64,000 nucleotides of DNA from Pipra filicauda. Lineage: Eukaryota > Chordata > Aves > Passeriformes > Pipridae. The position numbers were made by a program, and so were the translations under genes. Below are positions 36,529-49,268 of the stretch, one piece after another (the stretch's first letter is position 1; the number at the start of each line of letters is the position of its first letter). The notes beneath the pieces were generated by a model. That model worked only from the letters and a program-made list of their open reading frames with translations. It was not told the origin of the DNA and did no database searches. Where the stretch lies: the NCBI RefSeq assembly GCF_003945595.2, contig NW_024104508.1, forward strand, positions 310,001 to 374,000, read 5' to 3'.

Positions 36529-39500
36529 AGTACATATTTGAATTTTCTTTTCTGTCTCCTAGGTGTGTTCATGCTTCATAAACCTTCTCAGTTTTCTTGT
36601 TTGATGATAATTTTTCTATCAGATTCCCAGGGGCTTGAAGGTACACATAGCTTAACATTTGTGAGTATGAAAAAAATAGTAATAATCACTTTTTACCATT
36701 AAGTTTTTTTCCAGATTTCTGAATCTGGAGAAGAAGAAAAAGATGTTCATACAAGAGGTTTTTTTATAGATACTCTTCTAGTGTTAGCACAAATTATCCA
36801 TCTGGGAACCTACATGATTTTTCCTGGCAAGATTGTCTTCAAATAAGAATAACGAAATTTGGTATCCACAGGTTCATGATCCATACATCCACATTAGTGG
36901 ACCTCTTTTCCTATGTATTTTCAAATTAATAAAAGAGACGTTTGCCAAAATACATACAAACACACAAGAAAGTGGTATTTTTCTTTTTCAATTTCTGATG
37001 TTAAATTCTGTTTTGTCTTAAACAGTAACATAGGTTTAAGAAAAACAATTTCATCTCACTTGCGGCCTGTACAGTAAGCAGACATTTTTTCCATTTTTCA
37101 CACTGTGCAATTCTTTGGGAATGGCAGATGTCTTACATAATCCTCAAAATGATGGAATTACTAATTCATGACTCTCAGACACAAAGAAGATCCGTGAGCC
37201 CTGTCACGGATCCATGAGCCCATGTTGAGAGGAAACTCCACAGCCAGAGCTGTGAAACTCGACTGGATTCAACATTCACTTCACGATGTCTGAAAACGCC
37301 ACCATGGTAGCAGTTTTAACTGCATTATACTGGTACTGCTGAGTCTGAAGTTTCACCAACAATACATTACTAACTTTTTCCATGTCATTTCCATAAAGTC
37401 TCCCCTAAGCATCCCATAACTAGTCCTGTATAATCTCAAAATGCTCTTCCTGTGAACCCCCTAAAGCATCCCCACACCCTTAGGTTGGTGCTCCTGCAGT
37501 CCCACAGGTGCTCTAACATTGATGTATATTGAGCTATATCACACCTGGATCACAGGGATGAACCACTCCTGGAACAGCCCAAGGTGGTGCCCATGCAAGG
37601 TGTCTCATCCTCCAAGTCCTTCATTTGGGTTCCTACCTGCTGTTGTGCCCCCTAAGCCTCTGATGGGCTGAGGGCTCCGAGGATGGGCCTGGGAGCAGCT
37701 GGTAGGATAATATTCAGGTTCTACTTTTGCCATTGTGTCTTAATGCTCCTTGTGGGTGTGCTGACCAACTTTTATGACCTAAGCTAACGTGTAGTATCCA
37801 GATTCATGCTTACTCTCTTCAGGAACGTGCTTCAACAAGTAGTGCCCCTCTAAATTCAGACAATACATACCAATAAATCTACTCACATACCTAAAAGTTA
37901 GCAAAATCAACATTTTGCTGTTCTTCAGAAACATTTTGCCATTAAAGACTTCCATAATCAAGAGTCACAGCCACTCACAAAAGACCTCTACAATAACAAT
38001 TTAGGCGGTGCACATGTACATACTCCATTTAGGTTAAAAATATCCAGTAAGTAAGTAGATTTCAGTTTCAAGCTTCCAAGGAATGATGAGATAGAAAGTG
38101 AAAAATACAACCAAAAATGCTAATATGTCAACTTCTAAGATGCCCATCTAACTCCCTTTAAATCAATTTTACATCTAAATTACACAAAGTTGTAGGTAGA
38201 AGTAAATTACTGTTGTTTTGAAGATGATGTTACAGGTATGATTCAACATACTCCAAAGTAGCTTAAGAACTATATGTACTACTGCTTTATTGCACTGTTT
38301 CTCACAAACTTCTGCCCCCTTTCCTGTATCATTTGACACACACTCCTATTACATCCTGTACTTTGGACAATATGTTCCTTAAGGGCAAGGGCATTTTACT
38401 TGTAGAAAATCCAGTCCAATACAAACGAGGTCCAAGCTGGCAGAAGCTTGTAGCTGCTTCTGATACCTGCTAAATATTAAGAATAGAAACTAAAACTGCT
38501 TTCAAAGATCAGTAGTATTTGAGTGTTCAAAATTAAACACAATGTCTATTGATCCACAGCTAGTTTTCAGTGTTGGGCAAATTCAGTCCAAGTGGAAGAA
38601 GAGAAGGATGACCTTGACACAAACATGATTAGAAAAAAGGATTGGGTGGAAGGAAAAATTTGTGTTATTTTCAAAAAGCTGAATGTGTAATCCTCCCAGT
38701 AGACTTGTGGTTAGGTGTATTGTGACAGCAGCCAATTACCTCATTTCTTCAAGGCTCATCCTGCAGCTCCTCCAACAGGAGGGTACCCTCCATCCTCCTG
38801 GTTAGTTCAGGAGGCTCCAGGAAGATGCCTGACACAGTAGATACAGAAAGCCTAAGCTATAGATCAAGTAGATACGACAACAGGTTTTTACTTGTAAGGA
38901 CAGAAATTAGACAGACACACTTAACTTGTCATTGAAAATTATAGTCATAATTTGATTATTTTTACTAACAAATTATTATGGAAAAGAAACAAAAGCACAT
39001 ACCTAATTCTAATAACAACAGGCTCGAGGTCATGCAGAAAAATATATTTATCATCATAAAAATGGAGGCAATATTGAAGACACAGTTCTCTGTATGAACT
39101 TTGTGAATGGATGAGTACATCTAAAAAGAGCAGATGGAGTAAAACCTTCCTTTCACTCACTATATAAAGTTATGCCGGAACCATATAATATTAAGCTAAT
39201 CATTATTTGTAGATGCAAAATTACTTTTGGAAGGGGTCACAAATTCAAATACAGCACCTTAGCCTAGCCTGAAAGTGTTGCTTTTCAAATGTTTGTTTCA
39301 TGCGCGTTTACCACAGTTCATTTCAGCTGAACAGAACCCCCATGTTGGTGATTTTTGCCTACAAGAATATTAAATTTCTGCACATCTGTCTTCTCTCTAG
39401 GGGTTTCTCCAGGGAATATAATAGTCTATTTGTTTTTCTATTGATCTTGTATCTAAATACTGTTTTCTCCTTTCATAAAAAAAGAGAGCTGCCAAAGAAT

Positions 39501-40354
39501 CAGTAGTGTCACTGTGAAAATGTTTTTCTTAGCTGGATGAAATGATGGCAGAGCAAGATTGGGAAAAAATATTTTTCAAATCTGTTTTAATAAGCGTACT
39601 TCCAGATAGGGATATGCTAGATATTGGTCTAGGCATGCCCCAGGCCTATGATCCATCTTTCATCCTTTTTACCAATTTCAGACTGACAGCTAAATTAGCT
39701 CATGGAAAAGGCTCCCGTAGGCAGTAACCAATAACCTGCCATCCAAGGTAAGTTGCAACAGCGAGAGGCATAGGAAAAAAAATGGAGATAAAAAGCTGAT
39801 TTACATCAGTCAATAAAGAAAAAATGAGGACACAAAAAGGATCAAATTCTAAAAGAAATTAAATAAAATTAAGCCATGCTGGAAAGAGAAATAGAAATTG
39901 TCATTTAATGTTATGTTAAGCAATAGGCATAGACTGACCTCTTAAGACATGACTAGCCAGTCTTGGAGTTTCTGTGGTTAGTAAATCCAGTAAGTTTACA
40001 AATACACAACTGCAAATGGAATAGCTTTCTCTACCTATAATATTTAGGCTTACTACTAGGTAGTTACTCAGATGTGTTCATCAGGAGACAATAGCTGGTC
40101 ATAAAATGCAAGATATCAACAACCTCTTGAAACACAACGCTCATTTTCTTCTCAGGCAAAATAAAAGCCTCAGCATGGGAGTGTTCACGTTACAGTGCTA
40201 ATAGTGCACATGTGCTGAATTATTTAAAAAATAATAAAGATAGGAGGTATGACATATCTGCCAGTTCACCAACAAAGCAGTCAGTTTAATATTTACACAG
40301 TATCTATCTGACCACATAACTTAAGCTAATTATTGAAGCTGATGTTTATCATAT
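36529..40354. other. gene-empty stretch
   Basis: Unique A/T-rich sequence. No gene, RNA gene or recognised interspersed repeat. Open frames do not exceed about 71 codons. Confidence 0.5.
37189..37221 (+). repeat. short tandem duplication, 20-base period
   Basis: GATCCGTGAGCCC and GATCCATGAGCCC stand 20 bases apart. Confidence 0.6.
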
Positions 40355-40386
40355 ATCTATCTATCTATCTATCTACATATATATAT
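40355..40386 (+). repeat. (ATCT)n microsatellite with (TA)n tail
   Basis: Five ATCT units followed by a short TA run. A likely length-polymorphic tetranucleotide repeat. Confidence 0.9.
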
Positions 40387-41376
40387 CTTCACAAAAAACA
40401 ATTGCTGCAAACATCTAGAATAAACTTTTTCTGGAATGGGCTTAGTTATATCTGAACTTGCATTTTACTTGCATTTTTGTCATTTTATTCCATCAGACTC
40501 TATAATAGGTAAATTGCAGTTTAAAATCAATGACTTTGATACAGTTAGTGATTTTTTTCCTGGTAGCATTTTCCCAAATATTATTTATGGTACCATATAA
40601 CATTAGAAATTATATTTAAAATTATGGTTCAAAATAAGGTGCAGTACTCTAGTAAGCACTGTTAACAAATTTTCTTTGGTTTCATTGATCTATATGTATT
40701 GGAATTTCAACAGACAACGCATCAAACCCAAAATGTTAACACAGGTATTTGCAAAGATTCCCTTTTCTTTTAGTGGGGTGCCACAAAACATGACAAACCC
40801 ATTTTTTTGCTCACTGCAGCTGTGTATCTGCGTTTGAAAAGCACGCTTAAATTAAAGATACAAAGAAATGCCTGGGGTTTCATTGCATTGCAAATGTAAA
40901 GAAAGACTGATTTTCTTCAAAGGACGTTGATAATAACCTACAAACAGCAGGTATTTTCTGCTACCAGCATGTAGCTGGCATGTCATGGCTAGTACGTCTT
41001 TAATCATAATAATGAGTTCTGTGGTAATCATGATAAAATATGTTTTAACTGACAATGTTTTTACCTTCCATTGCTACCCTCTACTGAGAATTAGCCAGCT
41101 TCTCTTCTTTTTGAGCTTCTCTAGCCTTAGCAGTGCATCTCATTGAGGCAGCTGTACCACCGGCCTGGTTGCTACTTAAAAAGGTTTGTTTGTTGTCACC
41201 ATTTAACTCTAAAGTATCGGTTTAAGTACTAAGCTAACTGCTTGGAACAAGGAACATACGTACAAATAACTGGGCTGGAAAAATAGGGGAAATTGCCATT
41301 TCTTTCCCTGCAACAGGCAAGCAGTTCTCTAACTTCTTTCTCTAAGCAAATAAATTTTTTTCTGCCACAGTTAATT
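40387..41376. other. no feature seen
   Basis: A/T-rich unique sequence with no supportable gene or repeat. Confidence 0.5.
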
Positions 41377-41700
41377 CATAGAATCATAGAATTGTTTGGG
41401 TTGGAAGGGACCTTAAAGATCATTTAGTTCCAGCATCACTACCATGGACAGGTACACTAGACCAGGTTTCTCAAAGCCCCATCTAACCTGGCCTTGTAAA
41501 CTTCCAGGTAACCTCAACTTTTCCAGGCAACTTGTTACAGTCCCTCACCACCCTCACAGTAAAGAATTCTTCCTAATATCTAATTTACACTTAACCTCTT
41601 TCAGTTTAGAGCCATCACCCCTTGTTCTGTCACCACATATCCTTGTAAAAAGTCCCTCTCCAGCTTTCTTGTAGTCCCCTTTTGGCATTGGAATCCCAGA
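41377..41700 (-). repeat. CR1 LINE 3' end, well preserved
   Basis: Begins CATAGAATCATAGAATTGTT, then GGTTGGAAGGGACCTTAAAG, 'accatggacaggtacactag', 'accaggtttctcaaagcccc', 'atctaacctggccttg', 'taaagaattcttcctaatat' and 'ccccttgttctgtcaccac'. This is the canonical avian CR1 3' region in complement, so the element reads on the minus strand. About 320 bases remain, 5'-truncated. There is no reverse transcriptase sequence. Confidence 0.92.
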
Positions 41701-41997
41701 ACAAGGTTACCATAGAAATTCTCCTCAGAGTTCCCATTTTCTTTTATCTGCATTTTCTCAAAGTTTGGCATGTAAAACTAGCAGTCCCACAGTAGGATTA
41801 TCTCTTGTCCTTGACCATTAACATCGCAAAAGGGTCAGTTACCATCCCCTCCAGCAAAATCGTCCCATCCCTCTTATCTATCTATTGAGAGTACTCAACT
41901 TTTGCAACTCCTAACTGCAAGTAAGAACACAGTAGTTTACTATGAGGTGACATCAGCTTCCAGCATACTCCAGAAAACCTGTTTCTCCTTGAAATGT

Positions 41998-42150
41998 TCT
42001 GGATGCCCCATCCCTGGAAGCATTCAAGGCCAGGTTGGATGGGTTCTTGGGCAACCTGATCTAGTGAGTGAAATCCCTGCCCATTGTGGGGTGTTGGAAC
42101 TAGAAGATCTTTAAGGTCCCTTCCAACCAAAAGCATTCTATGATTCTATG
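41998..42150 (+). repeat. CR1 LINE 3' end
   Basis: Reads GATGCCCCATCCCTGGAAGC, ATTCAAGGCCAGGTTGGATG, 'gggcaacctgatctagtgag', 'ccctgcccattgtggggtg', 'gatctttaaggtccc' and ends in two ATTCTATG octamers at 42135-42150. It is inverted relative to the copy about 300 bases to its left. Confidence 0.92.
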
Positions 42151-42426
42151 AAATGTCTTTTCTTTTAAGACAAAAATGAACACATTAAAGAAACCTTGTG
42201 CCCCTTTTGATTTTAAAAAAAAATAATAGCATAACTAGAAAAACATCAGTGACATTCCGCAAAAAATACGGAAAGGAAGCTAGAGAGAAGTAAGTAAAGC
42301 TTTTTAAAAGCACAACAAAAATTGCCCAGTGAAACATTCTGAACTGTGGAACACCCAGCATTAAAAGCTAAAAACAAAAATAAACTTGATGTTTAATAAG
42401 TCTAATAAACTTCCCCAGGTCCACAA

Positions 42427-42443
42427 TAAACAAACAAACAAAC
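42427..42443. repeat. (AAAC)n microsatellite
   Basis: Four AAAC units. Confidence 0.75.
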
Positions 42444-42638
42444 AGGCAGCTATGAACAAACACAACCTCTTCCACTAGGTTTGTAGAGGATTACTTGGAA
42501 GGGAAATCAGTAGAGCTCAACTGTGCAAACCCAAAATGGCTTTGAGCGCTGGAGAAGAATCTAGCATGGGAACTCGGCCTCATGCAGCACAAGTATCTGC
42601 TCCACAGCCCACTTTAAAAGTCTGTGGCCAGACCTCAG

Positions 42639-42696
42639 CTACTGGGTTTGCCTGGGACAGAGTTAATTTTCTGGGGCAGAGTTAATTTTTTAAACC
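42639..42696 (+). mobile_element. scrap of an ERVL-type LTR 5' end
   Basis: TACTGGGTTTGCCTGGGACA followed by GAGTTAATTTTCTGGGG matches the start of the avian ERVL-type LTR whose full solo copy is at 19800. The GCAGAGTTAATTTT unit is then repeated once, and the LTR body is missing. It could be a deletion product. It is short, so moderate doubt remains. Confidence 0.45.
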
Positions 42697-43084
42697 ACAA
42701 CGGCTCATCACAGAAGAGCACCTGATGTGTGGTTTCATTTCTGCTTCTGTTGCTGTCCTCACAGTAGTGCCACCAAGATTGTTCCTACCACTACACCAAA
42801 AAAAATTATTTAATAGAGGTGCGCCTTGGTTACAGCACTTCCAGAGACCTGGGCCTCCATCTCAAATCCTTTCACAGATCAGAACCAACTTGAGCAGTAG
42901 TGGTGGAGGAGGAGGTGGGGGCAGATTATCAGAGGTTACGGTTTGGGCTGAGTCCCCTAGTCCATCGTCAGCCCTTTACGTGAGCTTTTACAAGCCTCAT
43001 TGTGCTGCAAAACATTAATAAAGCTTTCTACCACACAGTGGCATTATGATTAGAGCCAGGGATAACACTGTTGAGTTGTTCAGA

Positions 43085-43449
43085 TTCAACACTAGCACAG
43101 CTTTATTCAATACCTCAGGTATTTTGTACAATGCAAGCAATATAAACGAGCCCTATCATGTAAATACCTCTGCAGGAAAAAACATGCTTAAAGACTTAAA
43201 TATGAAGAAATAAGCATTCTAAACGAGTGCCCATTTCAAAAGCATTTTTCTTTTGCCACTTATTAAGGTTTGCAGAAACCTGCTGAAAGGATGTCTCTCT
43301 GTTACAACCTTTAACTCTGAGTTCTTAACCGTACCATAGATCATAATATTGTCATTCTTCACTGTCACCACTGCGTCAGCAGCTGTTTTTGGTCTCACAA
43401 AAAAAGGATTTGACCTTTGGGATGGACAGGAAGCTGAAGGAGCAACTTT
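43085..43449 (-). other. candidate minus-strand 3' terminal exon
   Basis: On the minus strand a pyrimidine-rich acceptor (CTATTTTTTCAG) ends at 43450. From 43449 a frame stays open for 76 codons to a TAG at 43221-43219. The peptide begins KVAPSASCPSQRSNPFFVRP and has a mixed, protein-like composition with no low-complexity run. AATAAA follows at 43107-43102, about 112 bases after the stop, with a G/T-rich segment next, which suits a cleavage and polyadenylation site. The 101-codon frame begins upstream of the acceptor, so it does not depend on splicing to be open. I do not recognise the protein. Chance assembly of these signals in 64 kb of A/T-rich DNA is quite possible. Confidence 0.25.
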
Positions 43450-43787
43450 CTGAAAAAATAGCCTCCTGTTTACATTTGCCTTGTTTAGCGAACAATTATC
43501 TTGGGAGACATAAGTAATAAGCATGTAAGTTTACATAAGCAGAAGTGTCATTTTGATAGCACTAAATATGAGTGCATGTCAAGCTGTCACTGAGTAGCTG
43601 TTCTAACCATAAAATGCTGATCTGTATTTTACCAATAAAACCCACAAATATGCAAATGACAAGACCAACAGCACAGTCCATCAGAATCCACTCATCTATC
43701 ACAATAAGGCTCAACCTCAATCACAGAGAAAACAGCAGCTGCCATTATTTTGTGGGGCATAATTTTCAGTGGTATTTGTTTACAGTG

Positions 43788-43836
43788 ACATCTTTAATGC
43801 TGGTAAATCTAGTCCACCTATTCTATGATTCTATGA
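43788..43836 (+). repeat. short CR1 3' tail
   Basis: ACATCTTTAATGCTGGTAAA, 'tctagtccaccta', then ATTCTATGATTCTATG at 43820-43835. It resembles a degenerate CR1 3' terminus on the plus strand with most of the body gone. Confidence 0.55.
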
Positions 43837-45679
43837 TCCACATCCAAGACCAATATCAGGCCTCAAACTGTTCCTTATATAAGTCCTAAATATTTTCAAA
43901 TACTTTTATTCTACTATATTCAGAACTAAATTCTCTCTATATATTTGTGGGCTGAAATAAACATCGTTTCATACGAATCTGAGAAACAGTAGGGTGAATT
44001 ACAGGCAAGTATAACATGAGTGTTAAATATTATATTACAGATAACTCATTGTGGCAGAAACAAAGTAAATCAGTCTTTCTTTAAAATCTTATATTCTGCT
44101 AAGTTAAAATGCTATTGAAACATATTGCAAGTATTTACATGCATTGTCTAGATAATCTGCCTTGGTTTTAATGAAGCATCACCTCATTTTCTGAGGATGG
44201 AAAATATGCAAAAATCAAACGTGAAGTATAATCATTTTTTCCAACTTCATATTTAAAACTGTCTTCACAGTGATAATTACTTTAAATATTTTAAAGCAAC
44301 AGCACTGTTAAGATACAAGAAAACCAACCTCAAGAGCATCCCTGAGAGTGTACTTTAATAGTACAACAGAATGTAATTTTATCTGCTTGGAAGAAAACAC
44401 TACTGTTTAGAGTCCTTATATGCATAGTTTTATATGAAATCTAGGAAAAAACTACATACATTATGGAATAGATTTACTGGTATATACACGCATGCCTCCT
44501 ACATTTACATGTATTTAATATTCAGCAGGTTCTGTAGACCACCTATATGCTGCAGCTCAGTTCACTACAGGACAGTAATGACATTGACAACAAACTCATC
44601 CCCTGAGTGTACTCAGGCAACTTGTCCTCTTAGTTACAGTAAAAGTCTCTTGAAATACCTTCCCGGCTCAAGGGAAAATTTATCTCTTTATTTACTTAAA
44701 CTTCTAAAAAATAACTGGAACAAAGAGCACAATGCCAAACAACCACGACTGTCACCACACCTCCTGGGGCAGCGTATTCTCTATTTCATCTCTAACGTTA
44801 CCAAATGTAAATGAAAGAAAACACCCAAGATCTTCACTGGACAATTTCACAATACTGAAATGCAGGAAAAATAATTTTTGGCTTGCTATCTAAGATGGGA
44901 AGAATACCTCATCAATGTTTTCCCCAATACACTCAAGATGATACAGAACAACACTGTATGTAGTGTTTGGAAGTACCAAAATGAGAACATGTACCTGTAT
45001 GCTTTTAAACAGCTACTGATGACTCAAATTACAGAAAGCTCTGTCTGAAGAAAAACATGCAAGTCATCTGCCCAGAGCTCAGCAGAATCCTGCGTGCAGG
45101 CTTTGTGGTCAGCATTTATTTTTTTTTTGGATCCGTTTCCAGCAAAAGACGGATTATGAAACATAACCCCTACATTTGAAAGTCCAATGGGATGGTTGTG
45201 ATAACACTACCTGTCTTACTGCTTAACATAGACCATTGTGTTTTGTTTTCCTCTGCTTGGGCTTCTTTTTGCCGTCTAGATGTTGGGAATATTTCAGTTG
45301 AAACATGGCAAGCTTTTTTCACTGAGGAAAAGCCTCCACGGAGTTAACTGATGTACGCTTCTTTACTTATAGAACTTGACTTCAACTTTCCATCTGCCTC
45401 AAGTTCATCACCAATGGGTGTGCTGAGACAGCAAAAAACTATGGATTAACCATCTGTCTCAAGAAAGCTGAGGTAATGTACCATCCTACACTTGGGAGAG
45501 GATAAAGATCCAGCATGACAATCAATGCAGATGTACTCTCATAATGGATTTCACTTACCAGGATGAGTTTTGTTTAAGCACTAAGCTTAGTGATCAGTAA
45601 ATCATTATTTAAATGTAAAAAGTTGCACCTTGCCTTCAGTAAAGTACCCCACTGAACCTGATACCAGCACAGTGTAAGA
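43837..45679. other. gene-empty stretch
   Basis: No supportable gene or repeat. A 126-codon open frame at 44434-44814 is unrecognised and unframed by splice sites. Confidence 0.5.
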
Positions 45680-46025
45680 TCAAGCAGTCCATCCCTGCTC
45701 CACTTCTACTCAAGACTCAAGCCAGCCTCCTCTTTCCCTCTTCCTTTGCTCCCCAATGTCCCTCAAGACCATCTCAGAGCATTCATCCCACCCTGAGCCT
45801 AGGTCTCCTTCCCTCTCTTCACCCCAGCATGATCACCCCTGTTACTCCAGCTAAGCCCACTTCCTTCCTCAACACCTTCCTCTCCCTCTGCTCCCGCCCT
45901 TTGTTCTCTCCAAACTTCTCAGCATGCCAACCTTGACTTTCTCCTGCCAAGAAGCCATGCCCTTGCATCTTCTTCTCCATGTTTTACTTACTCTTCTTTC
46001 TCTTCCCTCAGCTCACTTCTGTCCT
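45680..46025 (+). repeat. pyrimidine-biased tract
   Basis: About 345 bases consist mostly of C and T on the plus strand, with many CTTCC, CTCTT and CCCT blocks and few G. The bias is much stronger than in the flanks and ends with CTTCTTTCTCTTCCCTCAG. It is not a simple tandem repeat. It could be an old expanded pyrimidine tract. A splice role is not shown. Confidence 0.6.
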
Positions 46026-49000
46026 CTTATAATGTAACTGACTCCCTGTCATCACAAAACAGACAAAAAACCCCCAAAAAAACAAACATAGCAATAAATA
46101 AACCTGGTCCTGGCAAGGTACTTGCTGCCACTCCATGTTTATTTGGTCTGAGCTCCTTCTCCCAGTGCATGCCTTGTCTACTGACATCACAAACCCCCTG
46201 AGCTCAAGGAGTATTTGCACATTGTATGGGGTATTTGCACATTGCCTTCACACACAGGTCCTCCAGTAAGAGCATAAGTTCTTTACTCCAAAGAACCAGT
46301 GTCAGGACACTACTATTTCTAATGCAGCTCATCCGAGGGAAACCTACATCCTCTTTTTTTTTTTTTTAATATTCTTTCTAAACAACAAAACGAGTTGTTG
46401 TAACTGTTTGCAGGCACAACAGTCACAACTGAGCATTTAAGGATGTATTACAGCCACACAATTGCTGGATATAAGGAGTATTATTTAGTGTATCGACAGA
46501 CTAGTTGAATACAAGCATCTTGTACCATTCCTAACATCATCCCAAGAGAGGTGAAGTGGAAAGCCAGCTTGTGTTTTCAGCCTTAGGTAATAGACATCGA
46601 AGACATGACTGCCAATCACAGGTTTATTTGTCTGATCACGTGAAAATGTGAGCCCAAATTATTCCAGATGAGTGAATATACAGGTGCCCAAATTTACATA
46701 AACAAGTATACAAACATGATCCTGCACCAACCCACGCTGCCCCACCCAGCAAGATGCAGAGCAGACCCTTAAAGTATCCTTGCCACTTCTGTCCCTCCCC
46801 ACATGCTATTAAAAACTGCAACCTAATTTTAACTGGCACATATTGTTCTGCAGAGTAGCTTGTGGCGAATGACAACTACTAGACAAAACCACTTGCTTTC
46901 CAGAAAGCTTTCATTTTGTATTCATATCCTCTGTCCAGATGAAAAGACACTGCAAGGCAGCCTCCTGTTTGACAAGAAGTGAGGTCATCTGGGACAGGAA
47001 TTTGTCCTCTTACAGGACAAATAAGAAAAGGCCTGTATTAGTAGCAGAGTAAATAATAAGAAAATAAATAAAATAAAACAAATCCATAAAGCGATACAAT
47101 AGCAGAATTGTGCAAGAGTGGTGGTCATTTGTCCCCCACAGAAAATATAATAAAGTGAATGTTAAAAAAAAAAATAAATAAAACCTCGAAGGGCAAAGGG
47201 AAACAGACAGATGAAGGAAAGAAAACATCCTGGCCACTATGACACCAGCCTCAACATCTGCAGTTGGTGAGGAACAAAATTTATTAGGGCAAAGTGAATC
47301 CTCAGTGTGAAAACAAGTTTGAAACATACTTCAGCCTAAAGAAAACAGGATGCTTCTCAAGCAAGGAAAACAGCGTAAGGAAAACAAGTGTATTCGTTTG
47401 TCTTAGTTGCCAAGTGCTATAAATTGAGCCCCTTCAACTTTAACTAGCAGTTAAAAATATTTGCATTTAAAATAGTTTTATCTCTATTTAATTAATTGTC
47501 ACCTATAGCCCACTGTTTTCTCCCTTAACAACCTGAAACAAGCACTAATCTGTTTCTCTTTGCTTAACAGAGCATAAGGAGAAATAGATGCTCACAGGGT
47601 AGATATTTCCCCATCCTCTCAGGCTTATCATTCAGACATACTAAAAAAATTCTCTTCTATGGCTGAACCCTTGGTGTAAAAAGGCTTTAGAAGTTGCATT
47701 GTCACATCTTTGTAAAATATATGTACTATAACAAGCTTGTTAGCAAAAACATCACAGTAATGCTTCTAACAGATATGCACTACATATGCCTGAGGATTGG
47801 CTGATGACAGATTTGGACCAAGACAGAGCCAAATGTTGGCTGGGGAGAAGCACCACCACTCTGTAGACATTTTGTACATTACTATGGCATTCAAACGGAA
47901 TGTTGCTTCTCCAAAGCGTCCAAGAAGCATCACCATCAAATTTTTCCACGTGACCATCTCTGCAATGCTATCTTTCCCACACAAACTCCTCTGTGGCTGT
48001 TCCTCACCAGCAAGGTGCCAGATTGCTGCAACACACCTGCACAGGCACAGCGGTCCCAAGAGCAGATGGCTGCTGCTTAGAGAGTAGGTGGCTCGTGTGA
48101 AGTGCCAGTGGCATTGATGATTAAGCTCTGCTGGCTGCCAGCAAATTTCCAAACATGATGTCACGCTATTGGTCTACGTTGCATGGTGCTGATCATCTGC
48201 AGCACTATTTTTCTCTATCTCCAACCCTTCTCTTCTCCTTCACCTTCTTACCACCCCTCCCCTCCCCTGCAATTAATCAGTAGTTGCAATCTGGAGACCC
48301 CTTGCTGTGAATCGGATGGAGCTGCTGGCAGGGCATGCTCCCATCCAGGGTCTCAACTCTGTGATTCCTTGAATGCTTTGGCTACTAAACTCTCCATTTG
48401 TGAGTATTCAAAGCACTGCAAGGCCAGTCTTGCTTTCTACCCTGAAGACATGTGAAGGTTTCGATCTCATCATATTGCCACTGAATATTTGTCATGGTGA
48501 GATGAGCAGTCCTTTCTATTCCACTGCTCTCTATATTATGTATTAATTATAGAAAGGGCATCCAGAACATAGCTTAGGTCTCCTTAATGGCTTTTAGAAA
48601 TTTAAACACATGAAAACAAACATTGGTTTTTTTCAATACATAATCCTTACCAGCTGTGACTGAGCTTTACATAAACTGGGCTATTTGATCAACTTCCTTA
48701 ATGAGAATCACCTTGTATGTAAATCATCTGAGGAGGTAGGACAAAGAGTAAATTTTACTTAGCCTTATGCTATAGTGTCATCACTTAGAAAAAGAATCAA
48801 CAGAGCAATTAGTTATGTTTTACACACACACTCTTGTCTGAAGGATTGGCATGATCTAGTACCAGACAGGTAACTGTACAAGTCTGGTAGCTCACAGATG
48901 TGCAGTATATTTATGGAAACAATCCAAAGACATTTGGCTTCAGGTGGTGGGATTGGGACAGGGAGGACCACCAAAATATTTTGGTCTTCTTTCTGAAGAT

Positions 49001-49268
49001 TTGCTATGTGCCAGCCAGACCACATGTTAAAGCAGCATTTCTTTAATAAAAAACAGAATCTTAACTCTGGAAAATTATGAGATTTAATATGAAAAGCATC
49101 AGCTACAAAAGTTGCAGTTGTGGACACCAACAGCAAACCATAAATCGAAAGCAAAACACTTGCTATGCCAGGAAACAAGCTATCTGTGTGAGATGCCCAA
49201 AGAGTGAAAAGCAGACACTTTCTCAGAAATATCAAAGCAATATTTACCACAACCTGATCCAACTCTAA
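46026..49268. other. gene-empty stretch
   Basis: No gene supported. Open frames of 132 codons (47766-48164, minus) and 155 codons (48813-49280, minus) carry no recognised motif and are not clearly above chance. A 15-T run lies at about 46353-46367. Confidence 0.45.
46211..46244 (+). repeat. tandem duplication, 20-base period
   Basis: GTATTTGCACATTG occurs at 46211-46224 and again at 46231-46244. Confidence 0.7.

Noticed and set aside
45985..46010. Splice-acceptor-like CTTCTTTCTCTTCCCTCAG
   Set aside because: It is the tail of a long pyrimidine-biased tract, where such matches arise easily, and the sequence after it has early stops and no donor.
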